The notes under the pieces are model-generated. The model made no database searches. It was not told where the DNA came from and saw nothing but the letters and a program-made list of their open reading frames with translations. 64,000 bases of DNA from Pelodera strongyloides. Taxonomy: Eukaryota; Nematoda; Chromadorea; Rhabditida; Rhabditidae. How positions within the stretch are numbered: position 1 is the first letter of the stretch; each line of letters opens with the position of its first letter. Shown here one piece after another: positions 23,704-34,736 of the stretch. A program made the translations under genes and the position numbers. The stretch spans positions 22,233 through 86,232 of the forward strand of contig JAANDG010000611.1 of NCBI GenBank assembly GCA_036852015.1, written 5' to 3'.

Positions 23704-23853
23704 ACTTAAAGCGAAATGCCGACCGTTTTTTAACGCAACGAGTACACCAGCATCTTATGCAAATGTACATAAATTAGAATAAAAAATCGAGTTCAATTCG
23801 AGGAACTTTGCATAAATACGTAAGAATTCAGTTGTCCACGATGCGTTTCAAAA
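23704..23853. mobile_element. TTAA foldback MITE, family 1, right end truncated
   Basis: CTTAAAGCGAAATGCCGACC start and the usual centre, stopping at GATGCGTTTCAAAA. Confidence 0.85.
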
Positions 23854-24603
23854 TCTCTTGCAGAAATTAGCACTAGATTTGCGTAGTGATTATCTAAGTC
23901 TAAATGACCTAGGTTTCTGTATGTATTTTTGCTCCTCAATCAAATCGCGTTCCACCAGTTTATTTTGTTTGTTGATTTAATGATAATTTCTTGTAAAATG
24001 ATAATGATATAATCGCATCAGAGACAGCTGATTGAGCACATTTTCGCTCATTCAAAATAGATAATGAGATGAGATTATACAATGTTTTATTTTTTCCTTT
24101 CTACTCTACCAGCTGTATGTTTACCCGCGCCGCTCCAACTTTGTTTTGGGATATTGTATGTAGCACAGCGAAGATTGCGCTGTAGCGGCGCGGCACACAC
24201 TAACGGCGTTTCCACAAGAATTCTAAGTCATGTTTGTCCTTTGTAGCCACAAATATCGACGACGTCGTTTAGTTTCGCTAAAAAATGCATGAAACTTTCC
24301 AGCAGACCACACAGCCTATTTTGTTTTCTACTTTTAAGTCGCTTATGTGGAATTTTAAAGAACAGACATTTCCTTCTATCGCGTGCGGCTACATATTTAG
24401 TTAAATCATCATTTTAAACTTTAGTCACTAGCTACAGACTGAATTTTTATGGAGACTGTACTATTATTGTGTATTATACTCTTTAAACCATAGTTGACAT
24501 ATTCTTCGTCTATCCCTGTTTGTGTTTCTGTGTCTATTTCTATCTATGTACTTTCTCTGCATCTCATTCTCTCTAAGGTATCGCGCTCTTCTCCTCTCCC
24601 CCC

Positions 24604-24657
<54 letters not shown>

Positions 24658-27168
24658 GTTTGGAAGCTTTTCTCAACATTCTCCTCGAAGAGTAAGAAAA
24701 AGTAATTTGAATGTTGTCGGGTATACCTAGTCTGACATTCCTATAAAGGGAAGAAGCTGAATCGACTGACAGCATCCCTAATTAGATAGATCCCCGTTGG
24801 GCACAAGAGTGCGTGCGATTGAGGCCAACCCTAAGTCTAATACTCTCAGTTTACGAAGAACGAGCCGAACCTATGTTACACTACTTACGTACTTACTACT
24901 TAAGTACGGTACATTATACTTAGAAGGGGCCAACTATCCTCTTCTAATTGTAAGTCCAATACTCTCATTATACGGAGAGCGAGCTCTGCTTTATATTATT
25001 AACTACTTACTTCTTACTACAATAGTTACTTACGACTTTCCAAATCTAACATTTTCGTCTTAGGAAGTACCGAGCAATCCTTAGTGTATATGTATACTAC
25101 CTGTTAATTGGTTTACAGTAGTTTCGAATGAGCATCTTACGAATGAAATGAGCATGAATCCCTAAACCTTAACCTTTTATGCTAAGTACGTAGGTAAGTG
25201 ATCTAACTTATCGCTGTGTTCAAGATACTACTCCGTCGTATATGAGTATGTACGTATACTACTGACTTACTTACCTTGCAGGGTCGACGCTGTAAATTCA
25301 GACTATTTCCCCCATAAAGAGTATATACACTGCATTTGCCCATTCCAAATTCTCACTCTTTCATATGAACTTGGTGCTTTTGCACAGGAAATATACTTGT
25401 CAAAGGCATATCGTGAATACTAGGCCGTCATTCAAAAACACACACACCATACATATAAGCGTCGTGATTTGCCTCAAGCGCATTTGAATCGCAATTGTCG
25501 TTTTTTTCGGTTTTTGGGGACTTGAGAGAGATTTAGAATTTATAGAAAGGGGGTAGTGTTTACACGGGCACATTTGGGTTTTGGGTTCGAAGGGGGAGCG
25601 AATTTTGAAAGATTTGGGGTAAGTTTTCGCTTAGTGCAGTCCTAAGTCATGCTAAATCTGTAGGTAAGGTTTTCTAGTTTGCCTTAATGACCAAGATAGA
25701 AAACTTCCTTTATGGTATCGATTTTTATCGTTTAATACCTAATAATATGCTAAAGAAGTATATAGTGGTAACTCATAAATAAGTCATGAGTCTTGACATC
25801 TTAAATTTTCTAAAGGATTCCGTAATTCCTGTTTCTATAGTCCAAAAACCTAGACGCTGATTGTGAGTCATCGTTAGAATGGGGTTCATAAGTAAGTATA
25901 ACTAACTTCCGAGAGGCATATCACGATAATCTTTATAGTTAGAAGTGATTAAACATTTAACTTTTTTGGCTTTTTTAAGACTTTCTAAAAATTCTCCTAA
26001 TTCCGGGTTCTCTAGCTGTCCAAAAATCTAGACGCTGAGTCATTTAGTAATCCTAGCACGCGCACGAGCATCTGCGTATGTATGAATAGGCAGTGTGCAT
26101 TTGAATAATGTCCAAGCATTAATTCACGGATAATACCCTTTCCATGGATTCTACGTGGCTATAAACTGATGTTTTTATGTGTTATTATTATGTCGATATG
26201 TTAGTTTACTGGTTTTATAGCTTCTGGATCTCTTTGAAAGATATCTCTTTCTTACCTTGTCTATTAAAAATGCATCTCTAGCTTTTTTCATTAATTGATC
26301 AATGGATTAGCATAAAATATAGAAACATGTTTCCCCCATTTTAAGCTGCAAATCCTACAGTAAGGTCGCACGGGCTTGAAGGGATGAAGGGATGTAATTT
26401 GGCATCCCATACATGCACGCACAATTAGTGTATATTGTCTACCGTATCCAATTTAATACTTTCGGGGTGGAATTTTACAGGATAATTGGCCGCAATTGGC
26501 GCCCGCTTTAATGTTTACAATGTTTACAGCTAAAGGTTTCCGCATCCGGTATGTGCTTAGGTTACGGTAGTCTGGTATCCTGTCAGATACCTCTACATAA
26601 CAGTACCGCAATCATTTTTGAAACTGTATTCATTTTTGTCTACTATGCTGATACTTGAGACTTGACACTGCTGCCTTCACCCATAAGCACAACATTCACG
26701 AATAATCCTAGTAACTCTTAGCTTAAACCCGGTAACCACCTAACCATAAGTATAGACATCTTAACAAGTTCCTCTAAGTGTGTATCTTAATTATGAACCT
26801 TATCGTCGGTTTGCACAATAATGATAATATCATTGCCACCTTTATATTTACTAAAAAACAATCTCGCATTTTTGGAATGAAATTTCAGCAGCCAATAGGC
26901 AATTATCTCAAACTTGTTAAAATGTTCCTCGTTATATAGATAGCCATACTAATGCGATATTAGCCCTGGGCATTCCCTTTGAGTATTAGCCGGTGAGCCC
27001 CACCCCCTCCCTTGGGAGAAAATTTATGACATCTATGCCATTTGTGGGGGTGCATGCGTTTCATTACCATAATATAAACCCCTGCCCCTGCGGTAAGCGG
27101 TCATGGAAACGCAGTATGATTTATGAATCAACGAATATTTTTGTGCAATGCTATTTCATTGTGATGTT

Positions 27169-27329
27169 AAACTGAAACACAGCGAGTACACCAGCATTCT
27201 TATGCAGCTTATGCAAATGACCATAAATTAGAATAAAAAATTGAGCTAAATTCGAGGAAATTAGCATCAATACGTATGAATTCAGTGGTCCACGATACGT
27301 TTCAAAAACCGGCCGGTATTTCGCTTTAA
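27169..27329. mobile_element. TTAA foldback MITE, family 1, left end truncated
   Basis: Begins near CTGAAACACAGCGAGTACAC and ends CCGGCCGGTATTTCGCTTTAA. Confidence 0.85.
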
Positions 27330-28343
27330 CCTAAATATTTAAATCTAGTTCAAATTCAATCTAGAATGTCGAGAACTCAAAAATTGCTGACTGGACCATA
27401 CACACACTTGAATGAGAGTTAGGGCCAGTTTGGGCCCTGTTTTTGTCTCGAATTGGGTTTAAGAATACCTGAATGTCCTGAAGTACTTGTGTGCGGTTTT
27501 GGACAATAGACTGCTTTTAGGTCCTTGGGTCTTAGAGTCTCTTAGTGAACAACATGTATTGTTTTCTTTTATTTTTGTTGTTAGTTATTTTGAGGTCCAT
27601 TTTTTTGGCATTTAGTTTTAGGAATTAGCATTCGGTTTTAAAATTACCAAAACAATAATAAAAGCGATTTTATAAAGTAGAGTAGGTTTAGGTACTATAC
27701 GTTATGCCTTATGCCTAACAGTTTCCGCTACTAGATACGTATCAATGTTTCTCTACTAATGGCCCAGGAACAAACAATTGCTTTAGCTTTAGATGGTTTT
27801 ACTGTCAATTAACTGTCTAATCTTGGGTATTATATATTTATTGTTTTATAAGCTTGGTTCGTCTTTCAAAAAAGAACGTTTATTGCTAGCTTTGAATTCT
27901 TTAGGTCATCACTAGTATCATATTACTACTGTCTAACAGACAACTCTGCACTATACTTAGATATCGTATGTCAATTACACTGCAAAAGTATGGTATTTTT
28001 GACGAGTTTGAATTTTATATCGTCATATTTCATATTATGATTACCTATTATTGTTATATCATTTGCATCACTATGGATGGTCAATTAATGTTCAAACATA
28101 TCGACTATAGATATAAACTCTCTTTTAAATATTTCTTTTAGATGCAATTTTCTATAGTATAAAATGAAGCTATAAATTATCACTTTCATTAAACAAGTTA
28201 TGCCTGTAGATATTCTTCGTGATTAATAAATTAGTTATTATTCTATAATTTTCAGGGTTTTGCGCCGAATCTAGTCAGCGGCATCGCTCAGCCGCCCCGC
28301 CCGCACGCAAACAGCCATACTTTTCATCGTGGGAAGCGCAGTA

Positions 28344-31300
28344 ATGAACCGCCGATCCGCGGGCCCCACCACTAATGCTACAGGTAATTGTCAATTACCT
28401 TATAAATAAATTACATCGTTAGTATTTTACTAGCCGTAATTGTCAATTAGCAGGTAATTGTCAATTACCTTGTAAAATAAACCTTATAAAACTACTTTAT
28501 TCACGCATACCACTCAGATACAACATCAATCAAGTAAATGGAACAAATGCGGAAGGTTTCTAGCGTCGGCTAGAAATACATCCTTGGTATTTTAATATTA
28601 GATTACGCTTTATTAATAATATAAATATAAAGTTCAGGCTGACGACCCTCCTATATGATTCGAAATTGCATTTTTGTGAGTCTGAGTGAGCAAAAAATTC
28701 TTTCTAGATTACTATACTTTTAAGAAAGGGATGTATAAAAATATTGAATTCAGTTTAAAACAAAATTTTAGCGCGCAGTCCGCCCATGATCACTGAGCGC
28801 CGCGCGCATTCCACAAGTAAACTGGGCGCGCTATTTCGTGGCGAACAACCGGAGAACAAACTACAGGATGCGCTGCAGGATCTCGCGATTACGACGTGAG
28901 TTCCATATATCAAGGTTATAACCACGAATGCATTCTTATAGGGTCAGACGCATAAAATGCACTAGTGCTGATTTTCTAGCTTAGGCCTAACGACCTTGAA
29001 ACTGAAATTCATCCATTTCTAAGCCTAAGCCTAATCTTCATTGTTTGAATTTTACATGTATTATCCTGCAAAACAGCCAAACATTTGTTTTCCGTAATAG
29101 GTAGAAGGGTCAAAGTAAGAGTTCAGTAATCTGAAGAACCATCTCATATATTCATCAGAAAAAATTGTTCAGAAAACTAACCCTAAAAGCCGCCGAGTGC
29201 CAGAGGCGCGGTGCCGCGAAGCTAGCCGATTGGGCGCGGCACTCGCGCAATGCCGCCATCGATGACGTCATGGCTCAGACGGAGAACATCTTTCAACTGC
29301 ACGGAGATAAGATGGCACAGTTCGCCAGGGACTATGAGCATTTTGTGCTGGTTGGATATGTATTTTCTCCCTCTCTCTCTCTCTTTCACTTTCACTCTCG
29401 CGTTGCACTCTGTCTATGTCCCTCTCCTTTCTCTCTTTTTATTTAGTCCCCTCTCTTCCTCTTTCTAAGTTTCTTTGTTTCTTTAATCAGTTACCCTCTC
29501 TCTCTCTGCATATTATCCTCTCTCCTATTCTCTTCTTGCTTATGCTAATTGCTTTAATTTCAGCAATTGAGCAAAATGTCCGACGCGGAGAAAGCGGTCA
29601 GCAGTGCGGAAAAGAAGGTTGATCACCTCAAAGATCAGGAAAAGAGATTGAAGAAGGTAAGCGATCCAGTGCGAGCTTTGCAGGCGATATGACAGTGTGT
29701 AAGGCACTATCAGTGGACTTTAAAGCGAAATGCCGACCGGTTTTTGAAACGCATTGCGGACAGCCGAACTCTTACTTATCTATGAAAAGTTGCTCGAATT
29801 TAGCTCGATTTTTTTTTATTCTAATTTATGTTTATTTGCATAAGCTTGATAAGAATGCTGTTGTACTCGATTGTTTCAAAAACCGGCCTGCATTTCGCTT
29901 TAATATGTTTATTGGTGCGAATTCTTTAAAAATTCCGGGACAGTCTGAGATTCAAAAGTCAAGGAAGTCATTTGCTGGATCGACCAAAAAAAAGAAGAAC
30001 TGTACATAAACTTCGTTTCAGGAAATTCGCCGAGGTCCGGGACTATTTGGCAGGCGACCGCACTCCGAGCTGGAATCGCTGAGGGCCAAACTCACAGAGG
30101 TACAGGGTTTTTTCTTCCTCTATTTTCATACATTAATAATTATCTTACTTTTCTTTTTAGTTGCGGATGCTACCGCAGGTATCTATATCAACTTCGTTAC
30201 TTCTTATCCCCCCTTTCTAAATTCCTTTTTGACCTTTTTTTATACGGAGGCTACTGATGCGAGACATGACAAGATGAATTTTTCGCGCGCGTTTATTGCT
30301 AAGTTATATTTTCACACTTTAGTTATATTTTCAGGTGCAACAACAACTGGAGATGGCCGAGCGTAACTTGTCGGACACCCGCGCTGAGATGGAAGTCGTC
30401 AAGATGTTTAGATTTAGACTTGGAATGCAGGTTGGGTTTGTATCAGATTGAAATTTATTTATTTATTTATTTATTAAATAACACCACAGGGTGTGCATCA
30501 CAATGAAATGATGAAAAGAAAGTAGATATAACTCGTCGTGTTGTCGTTGATTAGCAAACATGTGATTTGATAATAAAACAATGGAAATCAAGCGTAATGT
30601 ATAGGTAATGGTGTCAGGCATTTCAAGTTTTGCAAATATTTGCCGCGATCGTATGCCGCGATATATCTTGTTCTGTCGTACACCAGAGGCCATATTCACC
30701 ACTCAATTCCCAATGGGGAATTCCCCGTCTTTTTCTCTGCGTCTCTCACATTAGAATGCTATTTCTGTCCCTAGGGAATATTTCCCCGAGGGAATCGGAG
30801 TAGTGTATATGGCCTATGAGCCCGTATTCACCAACACAGAGGGAGAGGCTCACGAGCGCTATGAATCTCTTCTGTGCTCGCACTCTCCACGCAATCTTTA
30901 GCTCCCTGGGGAGGCCAGGGAGGGCTCCCTGCCTGTTGGTGAATACGGCCTCAGCTTGACACTAGCTCGAGTTAGTGGAGGGGATCCTAGCCAATTTTCT
31001 TAAGATGTGAAAATGTGGTAAGGTTTATTTAGCTCCAGCTTTAAGCTTCAAGTAAATTACTGGCCCTCATTTCACTCCAGTTTAGTTTGTTTTTGTTTAT
31101 CATAGCTGTGACAGGCAGTAATTGGTAACCGTTGTAAGAAAATCAAGCCTCCTTGATTAAAGGGTCAGGCCCATTTCAACTGACCCCTATTTCTGATGAT
31201 TCCATCTGATTCTCCATGTCAAATATAGTAGGATGCAATATTTTTCTAATTTTCAAGCGCAAAATTCACACACTATTCAGCAATTTACCGTGGGCAGTCA

Positions 31301-33376
31301 TACCCAACTATCTATCGCAGTTGGCACGCCCATTCGTGCTGATTGGCCAAAATCGCAATTGCCACGCCCAATAGAGCATATTGCCCAATTAGCGCGAAGG
31401 GGCGTGACAACTGCGATAGAAAGTTGGGTATGACTGGCAATAGTAAATTGATGAATACTGCGTGATTTTTGCGCTTGAAAATTAGGAAAATATCGTACCC
31501 TACTATATTTGATATGGAGAATCAGATGGAATCATCAAAAATAGGGGTCATTTGAAATGGGCCTGACCCTTTAACGGTACGGAATAAGACATATTTTTGT
31601 GGAATTATTAGCAGCAAACACAAGTTCAAAGATCAGCTATTAAAAAAAAACAGTGGCTTATTTTTGAAAAGTTATAAACAGAGTGAAAAAAGACGCAGTC
31701 CCTCGGAGAAGAAGCAAAAAGGGCTAGCCCCAATATGGAGATGAACACGCAAACTACATTCCCTAATGAATTGTATTCTAGGGTATCGCCGACGCCTATA
31801 TGCAGTATGCGTCCACCGCTGCGGCTATATTTGGTTGCCAACGCGAAATCACCGAACTTGTACCCGCTATATCAACGCAGGATGTTAGAAGACTAGTGTA
31901 CGATGGATCGCCAATCACTAGAGAAAGAGTGGAGCACCTGAGAAGGTAAATTCATATTTATTCATATTTACTGTATAAAATTATGGTCCCATCATTCCCA
32001 CAGGAAAACGAAATAATAGCCGAAACCACAAAAAAAGTCATTGGCCCATCACCAAAATTTTCGTTTCAGATCACTAGAGTCACCGCATGAGGTTGCCAAA
32101 CTGACGCAGCAAACCAGCCAGCTTGTTGGAAACCCGCGCCGCCGTAGTGAGCCAACGCGTGTGCATCGCCGCGAGATCAGAGAACGTGAGCGTGAACAGC
32201 AACAACGCATGCATGGTACCCCGCCGCCACCATATACGCCTACGGCCCCACCGCAGTCCGAAGTGGTAGGTTTCTACTGATTAGAGTGCATAACTAGAAG
32301 CCCCATACCCATATAAAGAAGCCCCACTAGAAGACGACCGAAACCTTTCATTACCGTTTTCCTTTTTAAGACTGTTACACGGTTCGGAACTTCGTTTGTT
32401 GCTCACTTACGTATTTTGTTAACTTAATTTAAAATAAGATAATTTTCAGCGTGAATCTTCCACGTCCAGCACCAATTCCGCATCGCATTTGCATCCTATC
32501 CCGTCGGCCAATCAGAGTTCGAGTTTGTTGACTCCGCCCTCGTTGACGACCACGCCTTCTTCTCGCCCCTCCCATTTTCAGCCGGCCAGACAGACTGTGA
32601 CGTCATTGTCCCCGCCCACCGCAGTGATCACGCCCACTCGGTAGGTACAGTTATTTAATTATTAATAATGGTTGAAAGATAGTTGGGTTCAGGAAAAATG
32701 CCGTTTGCATTAATGCAATAAATAAGCTCGCATTCTGAGGTTAATTTGTGGTGTAGCGATAGTGCGTTCTGGGTTTCCGTAATAACACACATAACACAAT
32801 AATTTTGATGAGTAAGACACTTGAGAGTGAGAGCATGTTTTGAATATTGTAAGTGACATTATCTTTCAATAAACGGTTATGCTTTAGCCCGGCGCACCTT
32901 CAACCGATTCCCTCTCAGACGTCTTCGTCGGCTCTAGCCCAACTGGCCGGCGCATCGTCTGTGGAGATGAGAGCGGATAGAGACCAGCGAAGGGAGAACC
33001 GACGGTTGGTCGCAACTTTTGAATTCATTTATTTATTTTTCTTGTGAGCAACTAACAATGTTTACAAGTAAATGAAAACAAGTGTACATAAGGTGAATCA
33101 TTACAGAGTCCAACCAAAAGAAAGCTCAATTTGAGTGGTTTCTTCTGGTGGAAGAGCATTGAGGCAATACTACACGTACTAAAATATTAATGAGTTGAGT
33201 TATGAGAACGAGAGTATACAGTTATAGTATTTGTATGCATAAAGAGACTTTCCGAGAAGAAAATGAAATAAATCAATAATTACTTACTAAATTCCAGCTC
33301 GCTCCCGCCATGCGGCTGTTCGGCTCGTCTTTATCCAGAACTACCGCCGAATCCATATCGATCGGCTCGCGAATGA
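28344..33376 (+). CDS. BAR-like coiled-coil protein resembling eisosome Pil1/Lsp1, with proline-rich tail
   Basis: Exons: 28344-28383, 28772-28895, 29173-29350, 29564-29656, 30022-30099, optional 30161-30178, 30335-30430, 31782-31945, 32070-32265, 32450-32640, 32888-33004, 33298-33376. All phases agree and the frame is open to TGA, roughly 445 residues. Start chosen at the ATG in 28344 because the frame is closed just upstream. The first 55 residues are basic. A helical core follows: [20 protein letters not shown], then [18 protein letters not shown], a Lys/Glu heptad coil, a loop, [44 protein letters not shown] and [13 protein letters not shown]. The order (anchor helix, coil, Pro-Gly loop, AE-rich coil, R-x-AF-x-Y-like helix, YDG) recalls fungal Pil1/Lsp1 BAR domains that shape the plasma membrane. 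The tail has TPPPPYTP (a PPxY WW-binding motif), Ser/Pro/Thr stretches and PELPPNPY. The gene structure is firm; the family assignment is an inference. Confidence 0.85.
29719..29903. mobile_element. TTAA foldback MITE, family 1, in BAR-like gene intron
   Basis: TTTAAAGCGAAATGCCGACC at left, GGCCTGCATTTCGCTTTAA at right; 118 bp upstream of the 30022 exon. Confidence 0.92.
30452..30545. repeat. (ATTT)n-edged repeat, partner of 21576
   Basis: (TTTA)n then TTAAATAACACCACAGGGTG and a shared downstream block. Lies in an intron of the BAR-like gene, 22 bp past a donor. Confidence 0.5.
30686..30817. mobile_element. MITE with GAGGCCATATTCACCACTC termini, family 6
   Basis: Inverted ends GAGGCCATATTCACCACTC and GAGTAGTGTATATGGCC; interior TTAGAATGCTATTT and AGGGAATATTTCCCC. 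Sister copies: 45094-45214 and 49879-49997. A diverged relative directly follows at 30819-30953 (GAGCCCGTATTCACCAACA to TGTTGGTGAATACGGCCTC). Confidence 0.85.
30819..30953. mobile_element. MITE with CCGTATTCACCAACA termini, family 6b
   Basis: Ends GAGCCCGTATTCACCAACAC and CTGTTGGTGAATACGGCCTC are inverted; interior has AGGGAGAGGCTC and CTCCCTGGGGAGG. It abuts the family 6 element with no spacer to speak of. Confidence 0.75.
31157..31574. mobile_element. TTAA-ended foldback MITE, family 2
   Basis: TTAAAGGGTCAGGCCCATTT to the complement; in the long intron before exon 31782 of the BAR-like gene. Confidence 0.92.
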
Positions 33377-34736
33377 ATATTGATTGATTTATCGATTATT
33401 GATCCAATATTATCAGCCAATTTTACTGATAACTTTATCACTGATATTCTATCAGTTGTATGCCTTTTTATCAGCTTTAGCTTTGGCTGTAATCTAACGT
33501 AGTCTTTGTCAATTTGGAAAGCCGGTCAATTTCAGCTGTAGAGTTCTTTCCTCTTATTGTACTTCATTTTATATTTTGGTTGTGATCTTTCGAAACCTCT
33601 CTTCTTTCAGTTTACAACATTCTAACAATGAAAAACAAACCTGTGATTTGCAATTTATTTTTATGTGAGAGTACCGTATTCAAGCCCAAGCTTAAGCCTA
33701 AGCCTAAACATGTAGCAGAGTGGTACCCCCTACCGTAGCTTATTCGTTAGCAGTATAGAGGGCCGTATTCAAGCCGAAGCCTAAGCCTAAGCATGTAGCA
33801 GAGTCTTACCCCCTACCGTAGCTTATTCGTTAGCAGAGCGCTATAGAGCGTAAGAGAGATTCTTCGCTATATAGTGTTGAATACAGATCAAGGCTTTGGG
33901 GTCTTTACGAGACAGCTTACCCTAAAAACAATATATGCCCTGCTCGCTTATCGATTGTATATTGCTCGCGTTATCGATTTCTCGTCAATAATTTGCCCTT
34001 TTTTTATGATTCGCTTCTTTTTCAATCCCAGAAATAATAATAATAATAATTGATTGTGATAATGTACTGTCTCTCCTATCCTATTTTTATAATTTTAAAC
34101 TCTTATTCTAAAAGCGCTTTATCTTTTGAGTCATTTATCAAGTCGTTATTTTGTTTGTAATATTTTTTATATTGAGTATGTATTTTAATAATTCCACCCT
34201 GATTGTAAGTAAAATGTAAAATAATATTATATGTATATGAAACTAGCTACGTAGTTTCAACTTTCAAACGATCACTTTAACTTTCGTAATTAATAGATTG
34301 CCATAAAAACCATGTTCGAGCATAATAATTTAATAATTAGCAATTGCATCTTTCACAATACTTGCAGCTTATTTTTATCTTATTGTTTATTGTAATAAAT
34401 CGCAGCTTTTAAGATTGCAAGCTGTGTATCTATATTGTGTTATGTTGAAAATAAACATTGTATGAAACGAAAGAAATAGCACTGGGTTCTACATGGCTGT
34501 GACATTGTTGGAAAAAAAAAAGAAATTTTGTCGTATGCAAGTTTTCGATTGACTCATCAAGTAATTGAGGTTACATAGTAACTTACAGTAACATAATCAT
34601 ATCATCGTCCACATAAGGTCTAATTATTTGATCAACCAGCTCATAAATACATGTATGCAAACTTTTCAGGTACCATCATTTTCCACAGAAAACAATTTAT
34701 TGTAGTTTGTTGGAGAGAAACTTTTTAAAGATATAT
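33377..34736. other. Spacer with a direct duplication
   Basis: About 80-bp direct duplication at 33675-33760 and 33763-33835 sharing CCGTATTCAAGCC, TAAGCCTAAGC, ATGTAGCAGAGT and CCGTAGCTTATTCGTTAGCA. The TAAGCC runs are complements of the nematode telomere unit. AATAAA at 34450 may end the plus-strand gene. No other gene is seen. Confidence 0.55.

Larger units (their letters stand above)
15478..28255. other. 12.8-kb spacer, repeats only
   Basis: No exon chain that keeps phase was found. It contains MITE-1 copies, a GGGCGCGTTCGG foldback, a SINE-C fragment, a GC-rich stretch at 16195-16335 rich in GGGGTACC-type motifs with a diverged counterpart near 18745, a (CT)n run at 24597-24656, and a diverged direct duplication (24828-24900 and 24949-25021). 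A short block at 23134-23193 between TTTTTTCAG and GG|GTAAGT is spliced-exon-like but closed in all frames; it could be a 5' UTR exon of the gene at 28.3 kb. Confidence 0.5.
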
